Source: Acidimicrobiaceae bacterium (GTDB taxonomy: Bacteria > Actinomycetota > Acidimicrobiia > Acidimicrobiales > UBA8190). From it: a stretch of 64,000 nucleotides of DNA. This document shows, one piece after another, positions 9,433-17,477 of the stretch. Every line of letters begins with the position of its first letter. Position 1 is the first letter of the stretch. The stretch lies in assembly GCA_003151475.1 (NCBI GenBank), contig PLXQ01000065.1, positions 28,341-92,340 on the forward strand, read 5' to 3'. The notes under the pieces were generated by a model. That model was not told where the DNA came from. It worked only from the letters and a program-made list of their open reading frames with translations, and ran no database searches. A program made the position numbers and the translations under genes.

Positions 9433-9660
9433 GTGGTCCCGACGGGCACCGTCGCCATCGCCGACGCCGCCTCCGGGTCACCCATCTGCAGCGCCGTCCT
9501 CGCGGCCAACCCCGACGGCTCCGCCACCGGCAGCTGCTCTCCCACTGACGACCAGTTCCCGTCGGGGACCGCCCTCACCTCGGTCAGCGCCACCTCCGGC
9601 GGCGACGGCTCCGATCTCGCGTCTCTGTCGGCCGGGGACGCCATCTTCCCGTCACCGATC
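9433..9660 (+). pseudogene. remnant of a bacterial Ig-like repeat domain
   Basis: Between the P450 and the carbonic anhydrase, one plus-strand frame reads PTGTVAIADAASG, then ICSAVLAANPDGSATGSC, then SGGDGSD. This is the signature of one Ig-like (Big_3-type) repeat of large actinobacterial surface proteins, including the two conserved Cys. There is no signal peptide before it, no further repeat after it, and no convincing start. It therefore looks like a leftover of a larger surface-protein gene. The rest of 9353-9704 holds nothing else recognisable. Confidence 0.4.
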
Positions 9661-9704
9661 CGTGACCGGCCGGAGGCCCCGTCCGGCACCGTGTGTGACG
9701 GCTG

Positions 9705-10139
9705 TCACAGCCGGTCGACGGGGACAAGGGCGCCGCTGTGCACGTCGAAGACGAACCCGGCCACCTGGAGATCCGACGGCAGTAAGGGACACTGCTCGAT
9801 CAGTGCCATGTCGTGGCGCAATGTGGCCAGCTGATCGGTGGTGGCCAGGAAATCCCATCCGGCGGTGTCGACCCCTCGCTGCGCCTCGATCCGGGCCCGG
9901 ATCTCCTCCTCGGTGCAGTCGACCATGGCGCAGTTCGTGTGCTGCACCACGCAGACCCGACTGACCCCGAGCAGGTTGACGGCCAGGATCAGTGAGCGCA
10001 GCGCATCGTCTGTCACCCGCGCTCCGGCGTTGCGGATGATCTTGGCGTCACCGGCCCGCAGCCCGAGCATGGCCAGGGGATCGATCCGGGAGTCGATACA
10101 GGTCAGCACGGCCAGTGCCCTGGCGGCCGTGCCCGCCAC
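9705..10139 (-). CDS. beta-carbonic anhydrase
   Basis: 144 residues from the only standard start in frame (GTG at 10139). Zinc-site motifs are clear: LTCIDSRIDP has the first Cys and the Asp-Arg dyad, and VQHTNCAMVDC supplies the His and second Cys. It interconverts CO2 and bicarbonate. The same frame continues upstream for about 20 codons with residues typical of the family N-terminus (FDDLLDANRRYRTEF) until two stop codons near 10208, yet there is no ATG, GTG or TTG in that stretch. So the protein is either started at a rare codon, truncated, or the 5' end carries a mutation or sequence error. It stands alone. Confidence 0.85.
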   Translation of the reverse strand: MAGTAARALAVLTCIDSRIDPLAMLGLRAGDAKIIRNAGARVTDDALRSLILAVNLLGVSRVCVVQHTNCAMVDCTEEEIRARIEAQRGVDTAGWDFLATTDQLATLRHDMALIEQCPLLPSDLQVAGFVFDVHSGALVPVDRL

Positions 10140-10363
10140 GCCCGAATCGTGGAACTCCGTCCGGTAGCGCCGGTTGGCGTCAAGCAGATCGTCGAAGATC
10201 GATTCGTTCTATCAGCTGCACTCGGCGGCATCTTTCAGCCGCTCCAGGGTGGTCGCGTCCCCCTCGCGTTCGTCCCGCCCCCGGGCGGTTCGGCCGGTGC
10301 GGGCGGCAGCGGGCCAGATTGTTCTTAAGTGCCCGGCGCCCGCGCGCCGATACCAGTCCGATC

Positions 10364-11380
10364 ATGGGACTTCGCGGTGGGCCCCCACGCCCGGCAGAGC
10401 CAGGCGGTCCGGCGCTGCGCTTCTCCGGCGTCGTCCACCGCTACCGCTCCATCGTGGCCCTCGACCACCTCGATCTCGAAGTGGCCCGGGGCGAGACCCT
10501 GGCCCTTCTCGGCCCCAACGGCGCCGGAAAGTCGACGGCCATCTCCATCCTCCTCGGCATCCAGCGTGCCCAGGAAGGCGAGGTCTCGGTTCTCGGCACC
10601 GACCCCCGCTCGGCCATGGCCTCGGGCAAGGTCGGGGCCATGCTCCAGGTGGGCGGGGGTAGCGGCCTCCCCCACGGGGTGAAGGTGCGGGACCTTCTGT
10701 CCATGACGGCCCGTCTCTACCGAAACCCGGCGCCCGTGGCCCGCACCCTGGCCCGTTCGGGGCTCACCGAGCTGGCCGACCGCCAGACCCAGCGCCTCTC
10801 GGGGGGCCAGGCCCAGCGCGTCCGTTTCGCCCTGGCCATCGCCGGGGACCCCGAGCTCGTCTTCTTGGACGAACCGACCATCGCCATGGACGTCGAAGGT
10901 CGCCGCAGCTTCTGGGCCATGATGCGCCAGTTCTCGACAGAAGGCCGCACCGTGGTCTTCGCCACCCATCACCTCGACGAGGTCGATGCCGTGGCCGACC
11001 GCATCGTCGTCATCCGCAAGGGGGCGGTGGTGGCCAACGGTGCCGCCTCCACCATCAAGGCCGCCGTTCCCACCCGTCGCGTCCGCTTCGCCTCGAAAGG
11101 GGTCGACCCGGCCCGTCTGCGCGAGCTCGACGGCGTGAACGCCGCCTGCGTCCGTGGTTCGCAGGTCGTCCTCGACTCCCTCGACGCCGATGCCACGGTC
11201 CGGGCGCTGGTGGCCTCGGGCGTCTCCTTCACCGACATCGAAGTGACCGGGGCCGACCTGGAGCAGGCCTTCGTGGCTCTCACCAGCGACCTGGCCGAGG
11301 CCCACACCGTGGACGACGCCGTCGCCCCGGCCTACTCGGCGCCCATACGCCGGCCGCCAGCCTCCCGGACAGCACCGTGA
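10364..11380 (+). CDS. ABC transporter ATP-binding protein
   Basis: 338 residues from the ATG at 10364. Walker A is LLGPNGAGKST, the Q-loop is LQVGGGSG, the signature is LSGGQAQRVRFALA, Walker B is LVFLDEP, and the switch His is in FATHHLDE. The layout and the DrrA/CcmA-like C-terminal extension (about residues 225-310) fit exporters working with ABC-2 type permeases. It overlaps the permease by four bases (GTGA), so the two subunits are made together. The substrate is unknown; drug or lipid export is usual for this type. Confidence 0.93.
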   Translation: MGLRGGPPRPAEPGGPALRFSGVVHRYRSIVALDHLDLEVARGETLALLGPNGAGKSTAISILLGIQRAQEGEVSVLGTDPRSAMASGKVGAMLQVGGGSGLPHGVKVRDLLSMTARLYRNPAPVARTLARSGLTELADRQTQRLSGGQAQRVRFALAIAGDPELVFLDEPTIAMDVEGRRSFWAMMRQFSTEGRTVVFATHHLDEVDAVADRIVVIRKGAVVANGAASTIKAAVPTRRVRFASKGVDPARLRELDGVNAACVRGSQVVLDSLDADATVRALVASGVSFTDIEVTGADLEQAFVALTSDLAEAHTVDDAVAPAYSAPIRRPPASRTAP

Positions 11381-12126
11381 CCGGGTTGCCCACCTTCTTG
11401 CGCTTCGAAGTTTTGCGTCTGTTGCGAAACGTCCGTTACGTGGGGATCACCGTTGGTTTCCCCGTCGTCTTCTACGTCCTCTTTCTCCACAACGAACACC
11501 CCGAGGCCCGTATCGCCGGCACCACCTGGAAGACCTACTTCATGGTCTCCATGGCCTCCTTCGGGGCCATGGTGGCATCGCTCAACGCCGGCGGTACCCG
11601 CCTGGCGGCCGAGCGGGCGTCGGGCTGGACCCGGCAGCTGCGGGTCACCCCGTTGCCGTCGTGGAGCTACATCACCACCAAGATCGCCACCTCCATGATC
11701 ATCGTCCTGCCCGTCATCGCGGTGGTGGAGCTGACGGGCCTGCTCATCGGTGGCGTCCGTTTGAGCCCCCTGACCTGGGCCGTCCTCACCCTGGTGCTGT
11801 GGGCCAGCGCCTTTTCCTTCGCTTCCCTCGGCGTCCTCGTGGGCTACGTGGCCTCCAGCGAGACCGTCTATCCGCTCGTCACCGCCCTCATGTTCCTCCT
11901 CAGTTTCTTCGGTGGCCTCTTCACCCCGGTCCCCGACCTCCCCGTTGTTCTCCGCCACGCGGCGGCCTTCTTACCGAGCTATCACTACGCCTCGCTGGGC
12001 TGGGCCGTGGTGGCCGGACGGGCACCGGGGGCGGGAGATGCGGGGGTCCTTCTCGCCTACGCCGTGGTCCTCGGACTGGCCGTCACCTGGCGTCACCGGG
12101 TCGACGAGTCCCGGGCCTTCGCCTGA
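11377..12126 (+). CDS. ABC-2 type transporter permease
   Basis: 249 residues, GTG start overlapping the ATPase gene. It has six predicted membrane helices (for example YVGITVGFPVVFYVLF, SMIIVLPVIAVVELTGLL and LVTALMFLLSFFGGLFTP) and the soluble RLAAERASGWTRQLRVTPL segment between helices 2 and 3 that contacts the ATPase. This pattern matches short ABC-2 permeases of the type found next to two-component systems in Bacillus and Streptomyces. Together with the ATPase it should form a dimeric exporter. Confidence 0.9.
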   Translation: MTGLPTFLRFEVLRLLRNVRYVGITVGFPVVFYVLFLHNEHPEARIAGTTWKTYFMVSMASFGAMVASLNAGGTRLAAERASGWTRQLRVTPLPSWSYITTKIATSMIIVLPVIAVVELTGLLIGGVRLSPLTWAVLTLVLWASAFSFASLGVLVGYVASSETVYPLVTALMFLLSFFGGLFTPVPDLPVVLRHAAAFLPSYHYASLGWAVVAGRAPGAGDAGVLLAYAVVLGLAVTWRHRVDESRAFA

Positions 12127-12173
12127 GCTTGACGTCCGGCACTTAAGTCCGAGCACCCCGGGGTCGATTCGTC

Positions 12174-14621
12174 ATGGTGGAGCTCACGCAATCGACGGTG
12201 CCGTCCCCCGAGCTCGACCCCGCGCCGCCGCGCATGACCCTGGCCGGCCTGGCCATGGGGGAGACCGGACCCTTCCGGTGGACGTCGCGGTCTGTCGACG
12301 GCCGTCCCCCGCCGCGGCTGTCTGAGATCCCCGGCCACCTGGTGGACTCGGTCCGCCGGTCTCGGGAGAAGTCGCCGCAGCTGTGGTGGCAGCTCATCGC
12401 CGGCCTGTTCGTGCTGGTCTACGTGGCGTCGTTGGTCGAGATCCAACGCCCGGTGGGCGGCTATCTCTGGCTCTGGGACGGCTGGGTGGGAAACGTGGCG
12501 GCGACGCTCCCCGTCATCCCCATCGTCCTGCGCATCAAGCACGAAAGGAAGTTCCGTCCGGGCTGGACCGCCATGGCGCTCGGCATCACCCTGCACACCG
12601 TGGCCGGGCTCATCCTCATCTTCCACGAGCAGAACCTGCACACGATCCCGAGTCCGGCCCCGAGCGACTTTGTCTATCTGTTGTCCGACGCCGCCTTCGT
12701 CGCCGGCGTGGCCCTGATGACCCAGGCCTCGTTCGGTCGTGGCTATCTGAGCGTCCGCCTCGACGGGGTGGTAGCGGGACTGGCCAGCGGCGCCGCCGTG
12801 GCGCTGTGGTTCGAACCGCTGCTTGACGTCAGGCGATTCGTCAACATGGCCTATCCGCTGTCGGACCTGGTGCTGTTGATGGTGATCATCGCCGGGCTGG
12901 CCCCCCGGCGGTACCGGATGACGTGGTCGAGCGGTCTGCTCGTAGCCGGCGTCCTGTGGTTCGTGGTCGGCGACCTCGTCTACCTCAATCAGATCCACGC
13001 CCGCGCCTCCGTCGAGGGCCGACCGCTCCACGGCACCTGGGCCGTCGCCTTCTGGGTCATAGGGATCGCCGCCTGGGGACGCCAGGATCGTCGGTCGCTC
13101 CCTCGTCGCCCGTCGCGCCTCACCCCGGCGGGGATCGCCCTCGTCCCCGTTGTTTTCGGATTCATGTCGCTCACGTTGCTGACAGTGTCCATGACCAGGC
13201 TCGACTCGGTGGTGGCCTCCGCTCTAGCCGTGGCCGCGCTCGGTGTCGTGCTCATCCGCATGGCTCTAACGCTGCGCGAGCTCCGTCGGGGGGCGGACAA
13301 CTTCCGCGACGCCCGCACCGACCAGCTCACCGGTCTTCAGAACCGGCGCGCCTTCTTGGAGGACGCCGAAGCCAAATTGTCGACGGCCCATGGAACGAAA
13401 CATGTGGGCTTCCTCCTCGTCGACTTAGACGGCTTCAAGGAGATCAACGATTCCCTCGGCCACCACTGCGGCGACGAGCTTCTCCAGATCGTGGCCCGGC
13501 GGTTCCAGCGCAAGATCGAACACAAAGGTTCGGTGGCCCGTCTGGGCGGCGACGAGTTCGCCAGCACCTGCGTCGTCGCCTCCAGCGAGGAACTGGTGGC
13601 CGTGGCCCAGGATCTGGCGGAGACCCTCTTCGACCCGATCTCCCTCGACGGGGTGACCGTCCGGGTGGGGGCCAGCATCGGCGTCTCGATCTCGCCCAAG
13701 CACGGCGTCACCCACAGCGACCTGCTCCGCAGCGCCGATGTGGCCATGTACGAGGCCAAGCGCTCCCGTTCCATCGTCTGCGTCTACCACCCCGACCACG
13801 ACCTGAACAGCCGCGAGCGCCTGGAATTGATCGACGACCTGCGCACGGCGATCAACGAACGCAGCCTCACCCTTCACTTCCAACCGACGCTCAATCTCCA
13901 CACCGAGACGGTCGTCGGCGTCGAAGCCCTGGTCCGCTGGCACCACCCGAGCCTCGGTCTCTTGCAACCCGACTCCTTCGTCCCCCTGGCCGAACGGGTG
14001 GGCCTCATCCCGCAACTGACCAGGGCCGTGCTCGAGATGGCCATCGCCGAATCGGCGTCACTCGAACGGCGCGGCCATCCCCTGCAGATGAGCGTCAACA
14101 TCTCGCGCTACGACCTGGTCGACGAGGATCTTCCCGCCTTCATCGACAATCTGCTCGAGGTCCACGACGTGGCCCACAACCGACTCACCCTGGAGGTCAC
14201 CGAGTCCTGCATCGGGGCCGACCCGGAACGAGCCAAACGCAGCATCCATGAACTCCGGGCCCGCGGCATCCGGATCTCGATCGACGATTTCGGCGTCGGC
14301 TACTCGTCCATGTCGCAGTTGCTCGATCTCCCCATCGACGAACTGAAGATCGACAAGTCCTTCGTCTTATGCCTCGAGGAGGACGAACGGGCCCGGGCCA
14401 TCATCAGCTCCACCGTCGAACTGGCCCGGGCCCTGAAGCTCGTCACCGTGGCCGAGGGCGCCGAGAAGGTCAGCAACCTGAATTCACTGGCCTATCTCGG
14501 TGTCGATGTCGTCCAGGGCTTCATCGTCGCCCAACCCCTCATGAGCGGTGAGCTCGACGTCTTCTTGGAGGAGTTCGCCCACAGCGGTCTGCCCTCGCAC
14601 TCGGCCGTCACCGCCAGCTGA
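12174..14621 (+). CDS. membrane GGDEF-EAL c-di-GMP turnover protein (second copy)
   Basis: 815 residues. A cytoplasmic N-terminus of about 75 residues is followed by eight or nine membrane helices (75-360). GGDEF domain: TDQLTGLQNRRAFL, FLLVDLDGFKEINDSLGH, RLGGDEFAST. EAL domain: GVEALVRWHHP, LEVTESCIG, SIDDFGVGYSSM, ELKIDKSFV and VAEGAEK. The cyclase motif is intact. In the EAL domain VAEGAEK replaces the more usual VAEGVE, which leaves the catalytic Glu. It is a paralogue of the protein at 5618-8086, on the other strand, with the P450 and ABC genes between. It begins 47 bases after the permease and may follow it in transcription. Confidence 0.92.
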   Translation: MVELTQSTVPSPELDPAPPRMTLAGLAMGETGPFRWTSRSVDGRPPPRLSEIPGHLVDSVRRSREKSPQLWWQLIAGLFVLVYVASLVEIQRPVGGYLWLWDGWVGNVAATLPVIPIVLRIKHERKFRPGWTAMALGITLHTVAGLILIFHEQNLHTIPSPAPSDFVYLLSDAAFVAGVALMTQASFGRGYLSVRLDGVVAGLASGAAVALWFEPLLDVRRFVNMAYPLSDLVLLMVIIAGLAPRRYRMTWSSGLLVAGVLWFVVGDLVYLNQIHARASVEGRPLHGTWAVAFWVIGIAAWGRQDRRSLPRRPSRLTPAGIALVPVVFGFMSLTLLTVSMTRLDSVVASALAVAALGVVLIRMALTLRELRRGADNFRDARTDQLTGLQNRRAFLEDAEAKLSTAHGTKHVGFLLVDLDGFKEINDSLGHHCGDELLQIVARRFQRKIEHKGSVARLGGDEFASTCVVASSEELVAVAQDLAETLFDPISLDGVTVRVGASIGVSISPKHGVTHSDLLRSADVAMYEAKRSRSIVCVYHPDHDLNSRERLELIDDLRTAINERSLTLHFQPTLNLHTETVVGVEALVRWHHPSLGLLQPDSFVPLAERVGLIPQLTRAVLEMAIAESASLERRGHPLQMSVNISRYDLVDEDLPAFIDNLLEVHDVAHNRLTLEVTESCIGADPERAKRSIHELRARGIRISIDDFGVGYSSMSQLLDLPIDELKIDKSFVLCLEEDERARAIISSTVELARALKLVTVAEGAEKVSNLNSLAYLGVDVVQGFIVAQPLMSGELDVFLEEFAHSGLPSHSAVTAS

Positions 14622-14651
14622 CTCTCAGCCGGCAGCTGACACCAAGCCGGT
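14616..14651 (+). repeat. 18-bp tandem duplication over a stop codon
   Basis: Two copies of an 18-base unit beginning AGCTGAC and ending AGCCGG lie end to end (14616-14633 and 14634-14651), matching at 14 of 18 positions. The TGA stop of the GGDEF-EAL gene (14619-14621) is inside the first copy and is repeated in the second. Confidence 0.6.
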
Positions 14652-14794
14652 GGCCGGCTCTCGCACGCCACCTGTCTTAGCCGGTCGCTCACCCCTGATC
14701 ATCTTGTCGACGGGGGATCACGGATCCCTCACACCTTCTCCTTACTGTCACTTCGAGACCGCACGGCGTCTGCGGACCGGACGAAGGAGCGACA

Positions 14795-15096
14795 GTGGGA
14801 CTGGTGGCCATGCAGATGACGGGATCCAACGGGATCCTGTCGGTACCGTCCGAGCACCTTCCCGGCCTCGTCGCCCTGGTGCTCGTCATGCCCGCTTCAG
14901 AGCCGGGACCGTGGTCGGCAACGACAATGCCGGAGCGTGCTCGGCCGGGAGCGTCAACCAGACGACCCAGCCCATGATGCACGTCTGGCTGACACTGGTG
15001 TCCGGTGGCCCGCTCGCCCCCGACCCCCCGGCGCTGTCCGAGGTCCAGGCGGCCAACCGCCTTCCCGTTCTCACCCCGCCGAACGCAACGGCCTGA
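14795..15096 (+). pseudogene. possible broken small secreted-protein gene
   Basis: This is the only sign of coding in the 518 bases between the GGDEF-EAL gene and the TetR gene. A GTG at 14795 has a good ribosome site (GAAGGAG) just before it and reads MGLVAMQMTGSNGIL in one frame. Further on a second frame reads NQTTQPMMHVWLTLVSGGPL to a TGA at 15094-15096. The MMHVW..SGGPLA pattern resembles the C-terminal end of small actinobacterial secreted proteins of unknown function. A frameshift near 14880-14900 would join the two. Weak evidence; it may be non-coding. Confidence 0.3.
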
Positions 15097-15139
15097 GCAC
15101 GCCACGCGCAGGCGCCGCTGACGAGCACGGCGGTGATGG

Positions 15140-15799
15140 TCAGTTGCGACGGGCGTCGCCGCCCCCGACGGTGAGGACGGCACTCAATTCCTCCAAGGTG
15201 ATCGGGGCGGTGCGCAGGGGCGCCGCCCCGGGGCGCAGGCCGTCCATCACCAGCTCGAGAAAGCGGGCCGAGCCGCTCGGCACGTGGGGGTCGAAGAGGT
15301 CGGCCACGGCCCGTACCGACATGAGCACGAGAGCCAGATCGGTGAAGGTCACGTCCAGAGCGATGGTTTCGGCCCCACGGGCGTTTGCCAGCAAGGTGTC
15401 CACCACGGGGGCGACGCGCGACAGCGCCGAGTTGGTGGTGTCGTCGGTCCACGGCGTTCTGGAGGCGATGACCCGCCAACACGACGGGGCGGCGATGCAA
15501 CGACGAAGGAACTCGAAGACACCGTCGGCCGGGGAGCTCTCGGCCAGGACATCCTCGGCGATCTGCTGCGTCCTCTGGCTGGCCGCCTCGACGACGGCGC
15601 TGAGGAGCTCGCCTTTGTTGGGAAAACGCCGGTAGAGGGTACCGATCCCGACGCCCGCCCGGCCGGCGACCTGTTCCATCGAGGCCTCGTAACCGTGTTC
15701 GGCGAAGACGTCGCGCGCGGCGACCAGGATGCGGGCCAGATTGAGCTCGGCGTCACGCCGCAGCGGCCTACTGGCAGTGTCGAGGACGTCGCCGGTCAC
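15140..15799 (-). CDS. TetR-family transcriptional regulator
   Basis: 219 residues from a GTG start overlapping the MFS stop codon. The N-terminal helix-turn-helix is typical: ILVAARDVFAEHGYEASMEQ, then AGVGIGTLYRRFPNKGELL. The C-terminal ligand domain (60-219) is of the type found beside drug pumps. It is co-transcribed with the MFS gene upstream and so probably represses that operon in response to a pump substrate. Confidence 0.92.
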   Translation of the reverse strand: MTGDVLDTASRPLRRDAELNLARILVAARDVFAEHGYEASMEQVAGRAGVGIGTLYRRFPNKGELLSAVVEAASQRTQQIAEDVLAESSPADGVFEFLRRCIAAPSCWRVIASRTPWTDDTTNSALSRVAPVVDTLLANARGAETIALDVTFTDLALVLMSVRAVADLFDPHVPSGSARFLELVMDGLRPGAAPLRTAPITLEELSAVLTVGGGDARRN

Positions 15800-17331
15800 G
15801 CGCTGTTCTCCGGCGCTGCCATCTCCGGGGTGTAGCCGGTGGCCCCCACGAAGACTTCGGCTTCGGCGGTGAGGCCGGGATGGGCCAGCGACTCCACTAC
15901 CGGCGAGTGCGGTCGGTTGGGAATCTTGAGAGCAGCCAGGGCGGCGATGACGAGCGACAGGCCCGAGACGGCGAAGGAGACGGTGTAGCCGTGCTCCTTC
16001 GGGAAACCGCTCCGGAGCAAGCTGCTCACGATGATGCTGGTGGCGATGCCGCTGCCGAGGGCGGCGCCGATGTTACGGATATTGGTGTTCATACCGGTCG
16101 CCACCCCCGTCTGGCTGGGGGGGACGGCCTCGATGATGAGGTTGGACATCGAGGCGTAGCCGAGGGCGATGCCGATGCCGAGCAGTCCCGAGGCGACGTA
16201 GATGTTCCACGGCTGGCTGTGGGCCAGGGCCAAGAGGCCGTAGCTGGAGGCGGCGAAGACGGAACCGGCCACCAAGATCGGCTGCGAGCCGAAGGCGATG
16301 GCGATGCGCCCGGTGAGGGGCGCCACCAGGAGCATGGCGATGGCGAAAGGTAAGAGGAAGAGCCCCGACTGGGTGATGGAGGCGCCGAATCCGTAGCCCT
16401 GGGCGACAGGGGTCTGGACGAACTGGGGGACGGTGATGAACATGGCGAACATCCCGAAGCCGAACAGTAAGGCGGCCAGGTTGGTGCTCCAGACGGCGGG
16501 GATGCGCATCATCTTCATGTCCACCACGGGCGAATCGGAGCGGGTCTCGGACCAGACCCACAACAAGGTGAGCACCACGGTCACGGCGAACAGGCCGAGG
16601 ACGGTGGTGTTGGCCCAGCCCCAGGTGGGACCTTCGGACACCGCCACCAGGCCGGTGATCAACCAAGCCGACATGAGAGAGGCACCGAGCCAGTTGATGC
16701 GGCCCGGGGACCGGACCGGGGACTCGGGGACGAAGGCGAAGGTGGAGACGGTGGCGGTGAGGGTGAGGGTGAGGGGGATCCAGAAGAGCCAGTGGTAGGA
16801 GAGGTGCTCGACGATGGGCCCCGCCAGGATGATGCCGCCGCCGGCGCCGATGCCGAGGATGGCCGACATGGTGCCGACGGCGGTGGAGACCTTCTCCCGA
16901 GGAAACTCGTCACGGATGATCCCGAAGGCCAGAGGGAAGACCGCTCCCCCCGTCCCCTGGATGGCCCGGCCGACGAGCATGACGGGAAGAGACGTGGCGA
17001 GCGCACTGAGAAGGGTGCCCAGGGAGAGGGCGATGAGGACGACGACGAGCATCTTCTCCTTGCCCACCATGTCACCGATACGGCCCAGGATGGGCGTGGC
17101 GATCGCCGCGCTCAGGAGGTAGGCCGTGAGGAGCCAGGTCGCCCCCGTGGCCGAGGTGCCGAGGGCGTGCTCGAGCTCGGGGATGGCGGGGATGATCATC
17201 GACTGCAGGAGGCTGAAGGCCAGGGCGGCGATGGCCAGGACGGCGAAGGTGGCGGCGTAGTGGATCCGCTTGCCGGCGGCGGGGTCCCCCGGGGGGTTCG
17301 TCAGACCGGGCATCTCACGCACATCTGTCAC
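15796..17331 (-). CDS. MFS drug-efflux transporter (EmrB/QacA type, 14 helices)
   Basis: 511 residues, GTG start with GGAG eight bases upstream. Fourteen hydrophobic segments are visible. Motif A is GRIGDMVGKEKML after helix 2, motif C-like GIGAGGGIILAGP in helix 5, and GPTWGWANT follows helix 7 as in other DHA2 pumps. It uses the proton gradient to expel drugs or lipophilic compounds. It overlaps the TetR gene (GTGA) and is divergent from another MFS pump; the 146-base gap holds a long dyad. Confidence 0.93.
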   Translation of the reverse strand: MTDVREMPGLTNPPGDPAAGKRIHYAATFAVLAIAALAFSLLQSMIIPAIPELEHALGTSATGATWLLTAYLLSAAIATPILGRIGDMVGKEKMLVVVLIALSLGTLLSALATSLPVMLVGRAIQGTGGAVFPLAFGIIRDEFPREKVSTAVGTMSAILGIGAGGGIILAGPIVEHLSYHWLFWIPLTLTLTATVSTFAFVPESPVRSPGRINWLGASLMSAWLITGLVAVSEGPTWGWANTTVLGLFAVTVVLTLLWVWSETRSDSPVVDMKMMRIPAVWSTNLAALLFGFGMFAMFITVPQFVQTPVAQGYGFGASITQSGLFLLPFAIAMLLVAPLTGRIAIAFGSQPILVAGSVFAASSYGLLALAHSQPWNIYVASGLLGIGIALGYASMSNLIIEAVPPSQTGVATGMNTNIRNIGAALGSGIATSIIVSSLLRSGFPKEHGYTVSFAVSGLSLVIAALAALKIPNRPHSPVVESLAHPGLTAEAEVFVGATGYTPEMAAPENSA

Positions 17332-17415
17332 GTCTGGCTCCTCGTTACCGGAATGATGGGCTCCGCTTGTGCGAGAGGATAGCCGGAATCGAGGATTCCG
17401 ATTACCGGGCTCGGA

Positions 17416-17453
17416 TTGACGTTAACGTGAAGGTACCTTGCCGCCAACGTCAA
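17416..17453. promoter_or_regulatory. nested symmetric operator between two efflux operons
   Basis: TTGACGTT (17416-17423) and AACGTCAA (17446-17453) are a perfect 8-bp inverted repeat. Exactly at the same centre (17434.5) lies the 10-bp palindrome AAGGTACCTT (17430-17439). A further palindrome ACGTTAACGT spans 17419-17428. Such sites are typical of MerR-type control, and a MerR gene lies in the plus-strand operon. The TTGACG could also serve as a -35 box for that operon, 55 bases before its start. Confidence 0.6.
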
Positions 17454-17477
17454 GGTGACTACCCCCCCCGGAGGCAG

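Noticed and set aside
9353..9481. Arg-rich N-terminal extension of the P450
   Set aside because: It is not part of any P450 family pattern and contains repeated Arg; the ATG at 9352 begins the conserved region.
14886..15500. 204-codon minus-strand frame overlapping the TetR gene
   Set aside because: Composition is shadow-like and it is out of frame with the clear TetR protein.
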